A DNA stretch of 60,328 bases from Rhodospirillales bacterium (GCA_025352565.1 JANXTF010000081.1:1-60328); one strand, 5' to 3'; positions 1 through 8,938 are shown, counted from the first letter of the stretch. Numbers and translations are program-made. Notes: generated from the sequence alone by a model not told the origin.

Positions 1-264
1 GAACTGGCCGACGTGGACAGCGTGTTCGCCCGCGCCAACCATCCCTACACCCAGGCGCTGCTGTCCGAGGTGCCGCGCATCGATGCCCGCAAGCGCGTCT
101 TCACCACCATCAAGGGCGAGATCCCGAGCCCGCTGCACCCCCCGCCGGGCTGCCATTTCCATCCGCGCTGCCCGCACGCCATGCCGGTCTGCCGCGACGT
201 CGCGCCGGCGCTGGTGGAGGTGGCGCCCGGCCACCAAAGCGCCTGCCACCTGAACGGCCTGTGA
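1..264 (+). CDS. Peptide/nickel-type ABC transporter ATP-binding protein, C-terminal fragment
   Basis: Only the last 87 codons lie in the window; the frame is open at base 1 and stops with TGA. The segment HPYTQALL followed by a cysteine-containing tail (CHFHPRCPHAMPVC) is the C-terminal oligopeptide-transporter domain found after the ATPase core of OppD/OppF/DppF-like subunits. The protein would energise uptake of peptides or similar solutes at the inner membrane. The Walker motifs are upstream of the window, so the subunit type (D or F) and substrate cannot be settled. A convergent DUF488 gene ends 5 bp downstream. Confidence 0.85.
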   Translation, partial: ELADVDSVFARANHPYTQALLSEVPRIDARKRVFTTIKGEIPSPLHPPPGCHFHPRCPHAMPVCRDVAPALVEVAPGHQSACHLNGL

Positions 265-268
265 CGGG

Positions 269-718
269 CTACGGCAGCGCCGCCGCCAGATGCCGAACCC
301 GCTGACCCGCCGCCTCGCATACCAGCCGGGCCACGATGCTGCGATGGCAATGGGTGTGGTCGCGCTCGAAGCACATCAGGCACGCCGTGCTGTCGGCGGC
401 GATCAGGCGGGCATGGGCCAGGTCGGCCTGCGCCGCATCGGAGCGCATGTGCTCGCCGAAGATCGCCGCCAGCGCCGCGTCGTCGCCGCGCCGCGCCGCC
501 TCGCGGCCGGGCTTGGGCGTGCCCAGGCCACGCAGATGCGTGTAGCGCAAGCCCCGCGCCTCGGCCGAGGCCGACAGCAGGCGCTTGGAGAAGCCCGGCT
601 TGCGCGACTGCGGGATGGCGCGGACGTCCACGAGGTCGGTGACACCGGCGGCGATCAGCGCGTCGAGCACGCGGTCGAGCGTGGTGGCCTCGTAGCCGAT
701 GGTGAACAGGTCGGGCAT
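269..718 (-). CDS. DUF488 family protein
   Basis: 149 aa. It starts MPDLFTIGYEATTLDRVLDAL, the usual N-terminus of DUF488 proteins (F/YTIGY), with DVRAIPQSRKPGFSK near residues 32-46 and a C-terminal CLMCFERDHTHCHRS cluster of cysteines and histidines. The biochemical role of the family is not established. The gene diverges from argE with only 29 bp between start codons, so the two promoters must overlap or lie inside the opposite gene. Length is normal for the family. Confidence 0.85.
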   Translation of the reverse strand: MPDLFTIGYEATTLDRVLDALIAAGVTDLVDVRAIPQSRKPGFSKRLLSASAEARGLRYTHLRGLGTPKPGREAARRGDDAALAAIFGEHMRSDAAQADLAHARLIAADSTACLMCFERDHTHCHRSIVARLVCEAAGQRVRHLAAALP

Positions 719-747
719 GATGGCGCAGACGATGAAGGAGAGGCGGC

Positions 748-1917
748 ATGGCGTCCAGTTCGACCCTCGATGTGCCCACGCTCGACATACTCGGCCGGCT
801 GATCGCGTTCGACAGCACGAGCCGCAATTCCAACCTCGACGTGATCGACTGGGCGCGCGGATTGCTGGAGGGCAGCGGCGCCGTCACGCGGACCAGTATG
901 AACGCCGAGCGCACCAAGGCGAACTTGTTCGCCACCTGGGGCGGCGAAGGGGATGGCGGCCTCGTCCTGTCCGGCCATACCGACGTGGTGCCGGTCGATG
1001 GCCAGGATTGGCGCGGTTCGCCGTTCCAGGCCGCTATCCGCGACGGCCGCGTCTATGGGCGCGGCGCCTGCGACATGAAGGGATTCGTTGCCGTCGCCAT
1101 GGCCCGCGCGATGGCGGCCGCCGACATGCCGCGCTGCCGTCCGCTGCATGTCGCGCTGACCTATGACGAGGAGATGGGCTGCCTCGGCATCCCCGTGCTG
1201 ATCGCCGATCTCAAGGCGTCCGGCATGAAGCCCGCTTCGTGCCTGGTGGGCGAGCCCACGCTGATGGAGGTGGTCTCGGCCCACAAGGGCGGGCGGCTCT
1301 ATCGCTGCCGGGTGACGGGGCTCGCCGCGCATTCTTCGCTGGCCCCCCAGGCAGTGAACGCCATCGAATACGGCGCCCGCGTGATCGGCTTCGTGCAGGA
1401 CATCGCGATGAGGTTCCGCGACGCGGGGCCGTATGACCGCGCGTTCGACGTGACCCACAGCACCATCTCGACCAACCTCGCCAGCGGCGGCAGCGGCTCG
1501 AACATCGTGCCAGCCGGCTTCGAGTTCATGTTCGAGCACCGTTTCCTGCCCGGCAGCCACCCCGAGGCGCCGATCGAGGAGATCACGCGCCGCGTCGGAC
1601 GCGAGTTGCTGCCGCTGATGCGCGCGGTCGATCCGGCGGCGGAAATTTCGTTCGAATGCATCGGCCGCATCCCGGCATTGGCCGTTCCCGCCCAGGCCGA
1701 AGTGCTGGCGCGGGCGCGCACGCTGACCGGCGACGGGTCGGTGCGCAAGGTGGCCTATGGCACCGAGGCGTCGTTCTTTCAGGAGGCCGGCATCGACAGC
1801 ATCGTGTGCGGCCCCGGCAGCATCGCGCAAGCGCACAAGGCGGATGAATATGTGGCGCTGGAACAACTCGCCCGGTGCGAGGCGTTCGTCGACGGATTGA
1901 TCGCGGCTTCGGCCTAG
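748..1917 (+). CDS. argE: Acetylornithine deacetylase (M20 family)
   Basis: 389 aa cytosolic metallohydrolase expected to convert N-acetylornithine to ornithine plus acetate in arginine synthesis. Metal-binding motifs of the M20 family are all visible: SGHTDVVPVD (about residue 74), GACDMKG (about 111), YDEEMGCLG, GEPT and the C-terminal AQAHKADEYV. ATG 748 is preceded by AAGGAG with 7-nt spacing. The stop overlaps the stop of the convergent lipoprotein gene by 3 bp. Another M20 deacylase function cannot be excluded from sequence alone, but length and motifs fit ArgE, and argG lies elsewhere in this window. Confidence 0.88.
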   Translation: MASSSTLDVPTLDILGRLIAFDSTSRNSNLDVIDWARGLLEGSGAVTRTSMNAERTKANLFATWGGEGDGGLVLSGHTDVVPVDGQDWRGSPFQAAIRDGRVYGRGACDMKGFVAVAMARAMAAADMPRCRPLHVALTYDEEMGCLGIPVLIADLKASGMKPASCLVGEPTLMEVVSAHKGGRLYRCRVTGLAAHSSLAPQAVNAIEYGARVIGFVQDIAMRFRDAGPYDRAFDVTHSTISTNLASGGSGSNIVPAGFEFMFEHRFLPGSHPEAPIEEITRRVGRELLPLMRAVDPAAEISFECIGRIPALAVPAQAEVLARARTLTGDGSVRKVAYGTEASFFQEAGIDSIVCGPGSIAQAHKADEYVALEQLARCEAFVDGLIAASA

Positions 1918-2180
1918 CGAGGCTTCATCCGCTCGACCCCGCCGGGGGCGGCGAGGCCGTTGGCGACCAGGCAGCGCCGCGTCGCGTCTGCGATCGCCGC
2001 CCGGCGGGGCGCGCGCAGATCCTCGACGAGCTCGCCGCCGCCGCCGAGCATCTTGATGGAGAGTTCCTTCACCGCCGGATCGTCATAGGCCTTCGCCTCG
2101 CATTTGGCCTGCGGTGTAACGGCATCGCCGAGCGAACACGCACCCGCGAGCAAAGCCAGGCCAAGGAAAAAATGTTTCAT
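1914..2180 (-). CDS. Small putative lipoprotein
   Basis: 88 aa. The N-terminus MKHFFLGLALLAGACSLGD looks like a lipoprotein signal with a lipobox (LAGAC), so the mature protein would start at Cys15 and sit in the cell envelope. The remainder is short, charged and has no family I recognise; it holds two more cysteines (27 and 70). Its ATG overlaps the nudC stop as ATGA, implying translational coupling to nudC. Its stop overlaps the argE stop on the other strand. Confidence 0.7.
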   Translation of the reverse strand: MKHFFLGLALLAGACSLGDAVTPQAKCEAKAYDDPAVKELSIKMLGGGGELVEDLRAPRRAAIADATRRCLVANGLAAPGGVERMKPR

Positions 2181-3106
2181 CCGGCGGCGATCCAATCGTC
2201 GATCAGGCGGCTGGCGATGCTGTCCGAGCGCGGCAGCGCGAAATCGTGATCGGCGCAGTTGCGCATCTGGTCGCGGCTGAACCAGCGCGCGTCGGTGATC
2301 TCGGCGGGGTCGATGGTGATCTCCTCGGTCAGCGCCTCGGCATAGAAGCCGAGCATGATGCTGGCGGGGAACGGCCAGGGCTGGCTGGAGTGGTAATGCA
2401 CCGCCCCGACGCGGATGCCGCTCTCCTCGAACACCTCGCGCGCGACCGCCTCCTCCAGGCTCTCGCCCGGTTCCACGAAGCCCGCCAGCGTCGAATACAT
2501 ACGCGAACTCGGGAAACGCGTGGAATGCCCGAGCAGCGCCCGGTCTCCCAGCGTGACCAGCATGATGACGGCGGGGTCGGTACGCGGGAAATGCTGCGCC
2601 GCGCAGCCGGTGCAGCCCATGACGTGGCCGGCCTGCCGCGGCTCGCACGCCGCCCCGCATACGCCGCAGAAGAGGTGACGGGATCGCCAGTGCATCAGCC
2701 CGCGCGCATGGGCCAGGATGGAAGCATCGTCGGGCGCCAACAGGCCCGGCACGGCGCGCAGATCGGTGAACTCCCCGGCCCCGCGCGGCAGCAGAGGGGC
2801 AGGGTCCTCCGCGTCGCTGAGATCGACGGTGAACACCGGCACGCCGTCGGCATACGACCCCAGGAACGCCCAGGGGCGGGCCAGCCCGTGCAGCGCGGCC
2901 GCCTCGTCGCCGGTGAGGAACACGGCTTCCGGCTTCCCGCCGGCCGTGCCGCGCATCAGGCTGCGCGCCCGCCAAAGCGGCGTCACCCGCGCATCCGGCC
3001 GCGCCCGCGCGGCGGCCAGCCAGGGTTCGTCCTCGCGCAGGTTGCTCGCGCGGTCGAGCGGGTTGCCGGTATAGGCGTTGGGGCGGCTGGCTGGGATGAA
3101 GGTCAC
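2177..3106 (-). CDS. nudC: NAD(+)/NADH pyrophosphatase (NudC, Nudix family)
   Basis: 309 aa from GTG 3106. It hydrolyses NADH/NAD to NMN(H) and AMP, and family members also remove NAD caps from RNA. A zinc ribbon is visible (C147-x2-C150 ... C165-x2-C168), then a full Nudix box with GFVEPGESLEE at about 209 and REVFEESGI to about 231, then the NudC signature SQPWPFP at 241-247. A longer reading from 3307 would run through the SRP RNA gene and is rejected. No ATG or GTG lies between, and translation from GTG gives VTFIPASRPN. The start has no strong Shine-Dalgarno. The stop overlaps the downstream lipoprotein start. Confidence 0.88.
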   Translation of the reverse strand: MTFIPASRPNAYTGNPLDRASNLREDEPWLAAARARPDARVTPLWRARSLMRGTAGGKPEAVFLTGDEAAALHGLARPWAFLGSYADGVPVFTVDLSDAEDPAPLLPRGAGEFTDLRAVPGLLAPDDASILAHARGLMHWRSRHLFCGVCGAACEPRQAGHVMGCTGCAAQHFPRTDPAVIMLVTLGDRALLGHSTRFPSSRMYSTLAGFVEPGESLEEAVAREVFEESGIRVGAVHYHSSQPWPFPASIMLGFYAEALTEEITIDPAEITDARWFSRDQMRNCADHDFALPRSDSIASRLIDDWIAAG

Positions 3107-3173
3107 GCGCGGAAACTGCCATGCGGATGCGCGGGGGACAACCGACCGCTTGGCCGAGGCATCAATGCGCGGC

Positions 3174-3202
3174 TTGCGCCAAGCGCCCTGGTGGCCGATA
3201 TG
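3174..3202 (+). promoter_or_regulatory. Possible promoter of the SRP RNA gene
   Basis: TTGCGC at 3174-3179, a 17-nt spacer, and GATATG at 3197-3202. Transcription would begin at about 3208, matching the 5' end of the SRP RNA helix at 3206. Found by eye only; the -10 matches the consensus weakly. Confidence 0.4.
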
Positions 3203-3205
3203 TGC

Positions 3206-3308
3206 GGTGGGAGGTCGGCGGCGGACGGGCGCCTCGCCAACCCGGTCAGGTCCGGAAGGAAGCAGCCGCAACGAGTTTCCGCTCGGGTCGATCGTTCGGC
3301 CTCCCACC
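3206..3308 (+). ncRNA. ffs: Signal recognition particle RNA, 4.5S type
   Basis: About 103 nt. The apical part contains the near-invariant GGTCAGGTCCGGAAGGAAGC with its GGAA tetraloop, which binds Ffh, at 3244-3263. The ends pair perfectly over 9 bp (GGTGGGAGG at 3206-3214 with CCTCCCACC at 3300-3308), giving the single long hairpin of bacterial small SRP RNA. It targets membrane proteins co-translationally together with Ffh and FtsY. Position just upstream of dnaX is typical for alphaproteobacteria. It lies between the divergent nudC start and dnaX. Confidence 0.95.
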
Positions 3309-3368
3309 TTCCCCGCAACCGGCGCCCAGCGTGAAGCTCACGTCGCGCACCTAACGTTAAGGGCTGCC

Positions 3369-5273
3369 GTGTCGGGGCTGTTCCAGGACGACCAACCGCT
3401 GCCCGACGCGCCGATCCCGGAAGGCCCTGGGCTGTTCGGCGACGCGCCGGTGGCCGCCCCCGATCCCGCGAGATCCGATCCCGCGAGATCCGAGACCGCC
3501 GCCTATCGGGTGCTCGCGCGCAAATATCGCCCCACCACGTTTGCCGACCTGATCGGGCAGGACGTCATGGTCCGCACGCTCCGCAACGCCTTCGCGCTCG
3601 ACCGCGTGGCCCATGCCTTCATGCTCACCGGCGTGCGCGGTGTGGGCAAGACCACCACGGCGCGCCTCATCGCCCGCGCCCTGAACTGCATCGGGCCGGA
3701 CGGCGCGGGCGGCCCCACCATCGACCCCTGCGGCGTGTGCCCCAATTGCGTGGCCATCCTGGCCGACCGCCACCCGGACGTGCAGGAAATGGATGCCGCC
3801 AGCCGCACCGGCGTGGACGACGTGCGCGAGATCATCGAGGCTACGCGCTTCCGGCCGATGCAGGCACGGACCAAGGTGTTCATCATCGACGAGGTCCACA
3901 TGCTGTCGCGCAGCGCGTTCAACGCGCTGCTGAAGACGCTGGAGGAGCCGCCGCCCACGGTGAAGTTCATCTTTGCCACCACCGAAATCCGCAAGGTGCC
4001 CGTCACCGTGCTGTCGCGCTGCATGCGCTTCGACCTGCGCCGCATCTCGGCCGCCGAACTGGCGGCCCTGTTCGCGCGCGTGGCCGCCGCCGAGCAGGTG
4101 GAGGCGGCCGACGAGGCGCTGATGCTGATCGCCCGCGCGGCCGACGGCTCGGCGCGCGACGGGCTTTCGCTGCTCGACCAGGCCATCGCCCAGGCGCCCG
4201 CCGGCGGCCGCATCGAAGCCGATGGCGTGGCCGACATGTTGGGCCTCGGCTATCGCGACACCATCTTCGACGCCATGGATGCCGCCATGGGCGGGCAAAC
4301 CGCCGCATTGCTGACGCTGACCGACGCCGCCCATTCGCGTGGCACCGACCTTGGCGTGCTGCTGCAGGATCTGCTGGAACTGACGCATACGCTCACCCGC
4401 CTCAAGACCGTGCCGGAACTGCGCCATGGGCGCGAACTGCCCGAGGCCGAGCGCACGCGCGGCGCCGCCATGGCGGACCGGCTCTCGATGGCCACGCTGG
4501 CGCGCACCTGGCAGATGCTGCTGAAGGGCATCGGCGAAGTGGAAGCCGCCCCCGACCGGCGGGCGGCGGCCGAGATGGTGCTGATCCGCCTGTGCTACGT
4601 GGCCGAATTGCCGACGCCCGGCGATCTGGTGCGCAAGCTCACCACCGAGGGCGCCACTTCCGCGCCCCCTCCCGCGCGCGGCGCGATGCGCGCGGTGGCC
4701 GGCGGCGGGACGGTGGCGATGGCCCAGCCCCTCGCCATCGCCCAGCCCCTTGCCATCGCCCAGCCTGTCGCCGTCGTTCAGCCCCTCGCCATCGCCCAAC
4801 CGGACGCCGCCCCCCGCATCACCAGCTTCCGCGAGGCGGTGGCGCTGGCCTCGGCCCGCGAGCCGATGCTGCACGCCCATCTGCGCCACTCGGTGCATCT
4901 GGTACGATTTTCCCCCGGCGTCATCGAATTGCGGCAGCAGCCGGAGGCGCCGCGCGACCTCGCCGCCCGCTTCGCCGCCCTCCTGCTGGATGCCACCGGC
5001 ATGCGCTGGACCATCGCGCTCTCGGCCGCCCCCGGAGAGGCTACGCTCGACACCCAGGGCGCCGAAGCCGACACCGCGCGCCGCAACACCGCCGCCGAGC
5101 ACCCCCTGGTGCGCGCCATTCTCGAAACCTTCCCCGGCGCCGTCATCGCGCAACTCACCGACCGCCGCGCCGACGCGTTTGGCATCGTGGCCGAGCCGCC
5201 CTCGATGCTGGAGCCGGACGGCCCCGACTTCGCCCCCCTCGACGCCGAGTTCGTCGAGGAAATGGAACCTTGA
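3369..5273 (+). CDS. dnaX: DNA polymerase III subunit gamma/tau
   Basis: 634 aa from GTG 3369, chosen because upstream sequence is the SRP RNA and because AAGGG lies 5 nt before it. This is the clamp-loader ATPase. Visible are Walker [10 protein letters not shown] (about 88-96), a zinc site with CGVCPNC, DEVHML (Walker B), and the sensor region [17 protein letters not shown]. The C-terminal third is an Ala/Pro-rich linker with an 18-bp tandem repeat, then a tau-like C-terminal domain. No A-AAA-AAG slippage site was seen, so a gamma form made by frameshifting as in E. coli is not supported. ybaB follows after 10 bp and recR after that, probably as one operon. Confidence 0.93.
   Translation: MSGLFQDDQPLPDAPIPEGPGLFGDAPVAAPDPARSDPARSETAAYRVLARKYRPTTFADLIGQDVMVRTLRNAFALDRVAHAFMLTGVRGVGKTTTARLIARALNCIGPDGAGGPTIDPCGVCPNCVAILADRHPDVQEMDAASRTGVDDVREIIEATRFRPMQARTKVFIIDEVHMLSRSAFNALLKTLEEPPPTVKFIFATTEIRKVPVTVLSRCMRFDLRRISAAELAALFARVAAAEQVEAADEALMLIARAADGSARDGLSLLDQAIAQAPAGGRIEADGVADMLGLGYRDTIFDAMDAAMGGQTAALLTLTDAAHSRGTDLGVLLQDLLELTHTLTRLKTVPELRHGRELPEAERTRGAAMADRLSMATLARTWQMLLKGIGEVEAAPDRRAAAEMVLIRLCYVAELPTPGDLVRKLTTEGATSAPPPARGAMRAVAGGGTVAMAQPLAIAQPLAIAQPVAVVQPLAIAQPDAAPRITSFREAVALASAREPMLHAHLRHSVHLVRFSPGVIELRQQPEAPRDLAARFAALLLDATGMRWTIALSAAPGEATLDTQGAEADTARRNTAAEHPLVRAILETFPGAVIAQLTDRRADAFGIVAEPPSMLEPDGPDFAPLDAEFVEEMEP
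4722..4799 (+). repeat. 18-bp tandem repeat inside dnaX
   Basis: Four full copies and one partial copy of a unit like GCCCAGCCCCTCGCCATC, encoding repeated AQPLAI (third copy AQPVAV, fourth copy VQPLAI). It lies in the flexible linker of tau, so copy-number changes of whole units keep the frame. Confidence 0.9.
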
Positions 5274-5283
5274 GGACACCCAC

Positions 5284-5607
5284 ATGAAGAACATCGCCGG
5301 GCTGATGAAGCAGGCCTCCCAGATGCAAAAGAAGATGGAGGACATGCAGGCCAAGCTGGAGACGCTGACCATCGAGGGCAGTTCCGGGGCCGGGATGGTC
5401 ACCGTGACCCTCAGCGGCAAAGGCGGCCTGCGGGGCGTCCGGATCGACCCCAAGCTCGCCGATCCGGCCGAAATGGAGATGCTGCAGGACCTTCTGGTGG
5501 CGGCCCATGCCGACGCCAAGCGCAAGCTGGAGCAGGTCGCCGCCAGCGAGATGGCCGAGGTCACCGGGGGCATGAATTTGCCGGGCGGGCTGAAGCTGCC
5601 GTTCTAG
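5284..5607 (+). CDS. ybaB: YbaB/EbfC nucleoid-associated protein
   Basis: 107 aa, the usual size. YbaB/EbfC proteins form DNA-binding dimers. The N-terminal helix [20 protein letters not shown], a [14 protein letters not shown] core and a C-terminal [11 protein letters not shown] are characteristic. It starts 10 bp after dnaX and is followed 7 bp later by recR, the standard dnaX-ybaB-recR order. Expression is probably coupled to dnaX. Confidence 0.93.
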   Translation: MKNIAGLMKQASQMQKKMEDMQAKLETLTIEGSSGAGMVTVTLSGKGGLRGVRIDPKLADPAEMEMLQDLLVAAHADAKRKLEQVAASEMAEVTGGMNLPGGLKLPF

Positions 5608-5614
5608 CGCGCCG

Positions 5615-6208
5615 ATGGGTGGCCCCGAGATCGAGCGGCTGATCGGGTTGCTGTCCAAGCTCCCCGGCCTCGGCCCGCGGAGCGCGCGCCGCGCCGCGCT
5701 GCGGATGCTGCAACAGCCGCAAAGCCGCATGCTGCCGCTGGCCGCCGCGCTGACCGACGCCGCCCGCGCCATCCGCGTGTGCGGCGTGTGCGCCAACCTC
5801 GACACCACCGACCCCTGCGCCATCTGCGCCGACCCAAGGCGCGACCGCGCGGTGATCTGCGTGGTGGAGGGCGTGTCGGACCTCTGGGCGCTGGAGCGCA
5901 CCCACGCCCATGACGGCCTCTACCACGTCCTCGGCGGCACATTATCCGCGCTGTCGGGCATCGGGCCGGACGACCTTAACCTCGCCCGCCTGCTGGCTCG
6001 CGTGGGCGAAGGCGGCGTGCGCGAGGTCATCCTCGCGCTGAACGCGACCGTGGACGGCGCCACCACCTCCCACTGGCTCGCCGACCGCCTGCGGCCGATG
6101 GGCGTGGAGGTGAGCCGGGTGGCCCATGGCGTGCCGATCGGCGGCGCCATGGACGTGCTCGACGAGGGCACCATCGCGGCGGCGATCCGGGCAAGGCGGG
6201 CGGTTTAG
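5615..6208 (+). CDS. recR: Recombination mediator protein RecR
   Basis: 197 aa. It acts with RecF/RecO in loading RecA at gaps. The N-terminal helix-hairpin-helix region contains LSKLPGLGPRSARRAA. A zinc finger follows (CGVC ... CAIC, about residues 54-70), then a Toprim domain beginning VICVVEGVSDLWALE, and a C-terminal LADRLRPMGVEVSRVAHGVPIG-type segment. Normal length. Last gene of the dnaX operon. Confidence 0.95.
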   Translation: MGGPEIERLIGLLSKLPGLGPRSARRAALRMLQQPQSRMLPLAAALTDAARAIRVCGVCANLDTTDPCAICADPRRDRAVICVVEGVSDLWALERTHAHDGLYHVLGGTLSALSGIGPDDLNLARLLARVGEGGVREVILALNATVDGATTSHWLADRLRPMGVEVSRVAHGVPIGGAMDVLDEGTIAAAIRARRAV

Positions 6209-6456
6209 AGCGGGTGCCCCGCCGTCACGAACCCGGACCGTCCCGCGCCCCAGGCCACGCGGCGGCGGCGGCGCGGATGCAAAATGGCGGTTGTGTCCCT
6301 GAACAAAGCGCGACGGCCAGAGCCGCAGCTTCCATGTTGCCAACGTCACAACATCGAACCTGCGCCCGATCATGTTCGAACCCGCCAACCGCCTCAGCTA
6401 ATTGTAGTTGTGGTGGTATGTGGTAATTAAAACACCTGTCTGGCAGTCATGGAAAA

Positions 6457-7182
6457 TCACGCCGCCAGCCCCCCCAGATAGGCCGCCCGCACCTGCGGAT
6501 TGCTCCACAACTCCTCCGGCTTGCCTGTCACCAGCAGCCGTCCCGTCTCCAGCACATAGCCCCGATCCGCCACCGACAGCGCCACATGGGCGTTCTGCTC
6601 CACCAGCAGCACCGTGGTCCCCCGGCTCCTGATATCGGCGACGATGCGGAACACCTGCTGCACGATCAGCGGGGCCAGGCCGAGGGAGGGCTCGTCCAGC
6701 AGCAGCACGCGGGGTTTGGCCATCAGGCCGCGCGCGACGGCGACCATCTGCAACTGGCCGCCCGACAGCGTCCAGCCCAGCGCGTGCTGCAACCGGCCGA
6801 GGTCGGCGAAGGAGCCGAGCATCTCGTCGGTCTCGGCATTCATCTGCGCGCGGCGCAGTCCTTTGCGGTTCGACGCGCCGAGCATGATGTTCTCGCGCAC
6901 GGTCAGGCCGGGGAACACCCGCCGCCCTTCCGGCACGTGGCTCACGCCGAGCCGCACGATCGCCTCGCTCTTCAGGCCCTTGATGGACTTTCCCGCCAGC
7001 CTGATATCGCCCGCGAGGTTCGGCACCAACCCGGAGATCGCGCGCAGCGTGGTGCTTTTCCCCGCCCCGTTGGAGCCGAGCAACGCCACGCACTCGCCCT
7101 CGTCGACATGGAGGTCGAGGCCCTTCAACACGTCGCCCGCGCCATAGCGCGCGGTCAGGCCCTGCAGCTCAAGCAGCTTCAC
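6457..7182 (-). CDS. livF: Branched-chain amino acid type ABC transporter ATP-binding protein LivF (first system)
   Basis: 241 aa from GTG 7182, which overlaps the end of the livMG gene by 14 bp. Walker A GSNGAGKST, signature LSGGQLQ and Walker B LLLDEPSLGLAP are present, and the C-terminus LWSNPQVRAAYLGG is typical of LivF. It hydrolyses ATP on the cytoplasmic face of a LIV (HAAT) importer. It is last in the minus-strand order livK-livH-livMG-livF. An upstream in-frame ATG at 7248 would lie deep inside livMG and is not preferred. The 248 bp between this gene and recR hold no gene I can support. Confidence 0.9.
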   Translation of the reverse strand: MKLLELQGLTARYGAGDVLKGLDLHVDEGECVALLGSNGAGKSTTLRAISGLVPNLAGDIRLAGKSIKGLKSEAIVRLGVSHVPEGRRVFPGLTVRENIMLGASNRKGLRRAQMNAETDEMLGSFADLGRLQHALGWTLSGGQLQMVAVARGLMAKPRVLLLDEPSLGLAPLIVQQVFRIVADIRSRGTTVLLVEQNAHVALSVADRGYVLETGRLLVTGKPEELWSNPQVRAAYLGGLAA

Positions 7183-8938
7183 TGCGTGGCTCCCCAAGAT
7201 AGGCGGCGATGACGTCGGGGTGGTCCAGCACGTCGCGCGGCCCGCCATCGGCGATGCGGCGGCCGAAATTCAGCACCGTGATGTGGTCGGCCACCTGCTC
7301 GACCAAATTCATGTCGTGGTCGATCACCAATATGGTCAGGCCATGGCCCTTGAGGCGCCGCAACAATTGGCCGAGCGCCTGCTTCTCGGTCATGTTCAAC
7401 CCCGCCGCGGGCTCGTCCAGCAGCAGCATCTCGGGCGTGCCCGCCAGCGCGCGGGCGATCTCGACATATCGCTGATGGCCATAGGACAGCGTGCCGACCA
7501 TGCGGTGGGCGTCGGCGCGCATGCCGACGAAGTCAAGTGCCGCCAGCGCGCGGCGCACGATGCCGTCGGCATCCTCGGCCACGTCGTTGCCAACCCGCTC
7601 GGCGCCGACCATGACGTTTTCCAGCACGGTCATGCCGCGGAACACGCGGATGTTCTGGAAGGTGCGGGCGAGCCCCGCGCGGTTGCGCAGATGCGGCGGC
7701 AGGCCCGTGATGTCCCGTCCCGCGAAGTCGATGCGTCCGGCGGTGGGCCGGTACAGGCCGGTGACGACATTGATGAAGGTGCTCTTGCCGGACCCGTTCG
7801 GCCCGATCAGCGCATGGACGGTGCCGCGCCGGACCGCGATATCCACCCCGTCGAGCGCCTTGAGGCCGCCGAAATGCTTGGCGAGGCCGGTGACGCCGAG
7901 CACGATCTCGGCGGTCTCCTCGCCCGTGCGGGCCAGCAGCGGCAGATTCGCCACTTCGGCCAACACGGGCCGCGCGCGGCGGCGCATGCGCTCGGCGACG
8001 AAGCCCCACAGGCCGTCGGGCAGGAACACCATGATGAGGATGACGGCCGCGCCGTAGACCGCGAGATACACTTGGTGCAGGAAGCGCAGCCATTCTGGCA
8101 GGATGACCAGCAGGCCGGTGCCGATCAGGGCGCCGAATGGGGAACTCACGCCGCCGAGCAGCGCCATGGTCAGCATCACGATGCTTTCCGCGAAGCTGAA
8201 CTGGTCGGGGCTGATATAGCGGAAGCCGCCCGCGAACAGCCCGCCGCCCAGCGCGCCCACCACCGCGCTGAGCCCGAACGCCGCCACCTTGGTGTGCAGC
8301 ACATCGATGCCGCAGGTGCTGGCGGCGAGGTCGTTGTCGCGCACCGCCTGCATGGCGCGGCCCAGGCGCGTGGTCCGCAGGCGCCACACGGCCACGGCCA
8401 CGCACACCATGGTGACGAGGCACAGCCCGAGATAGTCCCGCCCGCCATCGAGGCTCAGGCCGAACAGCATCGGGCGCGGCACGTTGCGCACCCCGTCCGG
8501 CCCGTGACTGAAGCCGATCCAGTTGGTCAGCACCACGGTCAATATCTGCTGGAAGCTGATGGTGACCATGGCGAGATAGTGCCCGCCCAGCTTGAGGCTC
8601 GCCGCCCCCAGCAGCAGGCCGAGCGCCCCGGCGATGGCAACGCCGATGGCGAGGGCCACGAAGAAGTTCAGGTCGTAATCGACGGTGCCCAGCGCCACGC
8701 CATAGGCGCCGAGGCCGAAGAACGCGGCCTGCGCGATGGAGATCTGGCCGCAATAGCCGAGCACCACGACCAGTCCCACCACCGCGATGCCGTAGGTGGC
8801 GGCCTGCATGAAGATGTTGAGGATGTAGCCCTGGTCGGGTGCCATGCGCGACAGCACCAACGCCACGGCCACCGCCGCGAGCAGGCCGGGAATGCCGCGC
8901 CAGGGGCGGGCGAACGATCCGGGGGGGGGCGTGCTCAT
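7169..8938 (-). CDS. LivM-LivG fusion: permease plus ATP-binding protein of a LIV ABC transporter
   Basis: 589 aa from ATG 8938, overlapping the livH stop as ATGA. Residues about 15-330 are a LivM-type permease with many hydrophobic helices and the GYCGQISIAQAAFFGLGAY motif. From about 350 a LivG-type ATPase follows, with Walker A GPNGSGKST (about 379-387), signature LSYGHQR (about 484) and Walker B LLLDEPAAGLN (about 506). The reading frame is continuous, so this is a true fusion, unlike the second LIV system at 30.7-32.3 kb where M and G are separate. Codons 4-6 (Pro-Pro-Pro) are an uninterrupted run of nine C on the coding strand. Confidence 0.9.
   Translation of the reverse strand: MSTPPPGSFARPWRGIPGLLAAVAVALVLSRMAPDQGYILNIFMQAATYGIAVVGLVVVLGYCGQISIAQAAFFGLGAYGVALGTVDYDLNFFVALAIGVAIAGALGLLLGAASLKLGGHYLAMVTISFQQILTVVLTNWIGFSHGPDGVRNVPRPMLFGLSLDGGRDYLGLCLVTMVCVAVAVWRLRTTRLGRAMQAVRDNDLAASTCGIDVLHTKVAAFGLSAVVGALGGGLFAGGFRYISPDQFSFAESIVMLTMALLGGVSSPFGALIGTGLLVILPEWLRFLHQVYLAVYGAAVILIMVFLPDGLWGFVAERMRRRARPVLAEVANLPLLARTGEETAEIVLGVTGLAKHFGGLKALDGVDIAVRRGTVHALIGPNGSGKSTFINVVTGLYRPTAGRIDFAGRDITGLPPHLRNRAGLARTFQNIRVFRGMTVLENVMVGAERVGNDVAEDADGIVRRALAALDFVGMRADAHRMVGTLSYGHQRYVEIARALAGTPEMLLLDEPAAGLNMTEKQALGQLLRRLKGHGLTILVIDHDMNLVEQVADHITVLNFGRRIADGGPRDVLDHPDVIAAYLGEPRSEAA
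8921..8929 (-). repeat. Homopolymer tract of nine C in the start of livMG
   Basis: Nine G on the plus strand, nine C on the coding strand, at codons 4-6 of the LivMG fusion. The current frame is open. Confidence 0.95.

Noticed and set aside
45-935. Long minus-strand frame of 296 codons across DUF488 and argE
   Set aside because: Arg/Ala/Gly-rich shadow of the genuine DUF488 frame and of argE; no family features.
3107-3307. N-terminal extension of nudC to ATG 3307
   Set aside because: It would run antisense through the SRP RNA gene and has no similarity to NudC; GTG 3106 gives a normal protein.
2246-3334. Plus-strand frame of 362 codons opposite nudC
   Set aside because: Antisense to a clear nudC with Nudix and zinc motifs; composition typical of GC-rich shadow frames.
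3369-5273. Programmed frameshift in dnaX giving a gamma subunit
   Set aside because: No A-AAA-AAG type slippery site or adjacent stem was seen.
6209-6456. Gene or RNA in the gap between recR and livF, including an AT-rich stretch near 6396-6432
   Set aside because: No frame with a ribosome site and no stable RNA fold recognised; probably terminator and intergenic sequence.
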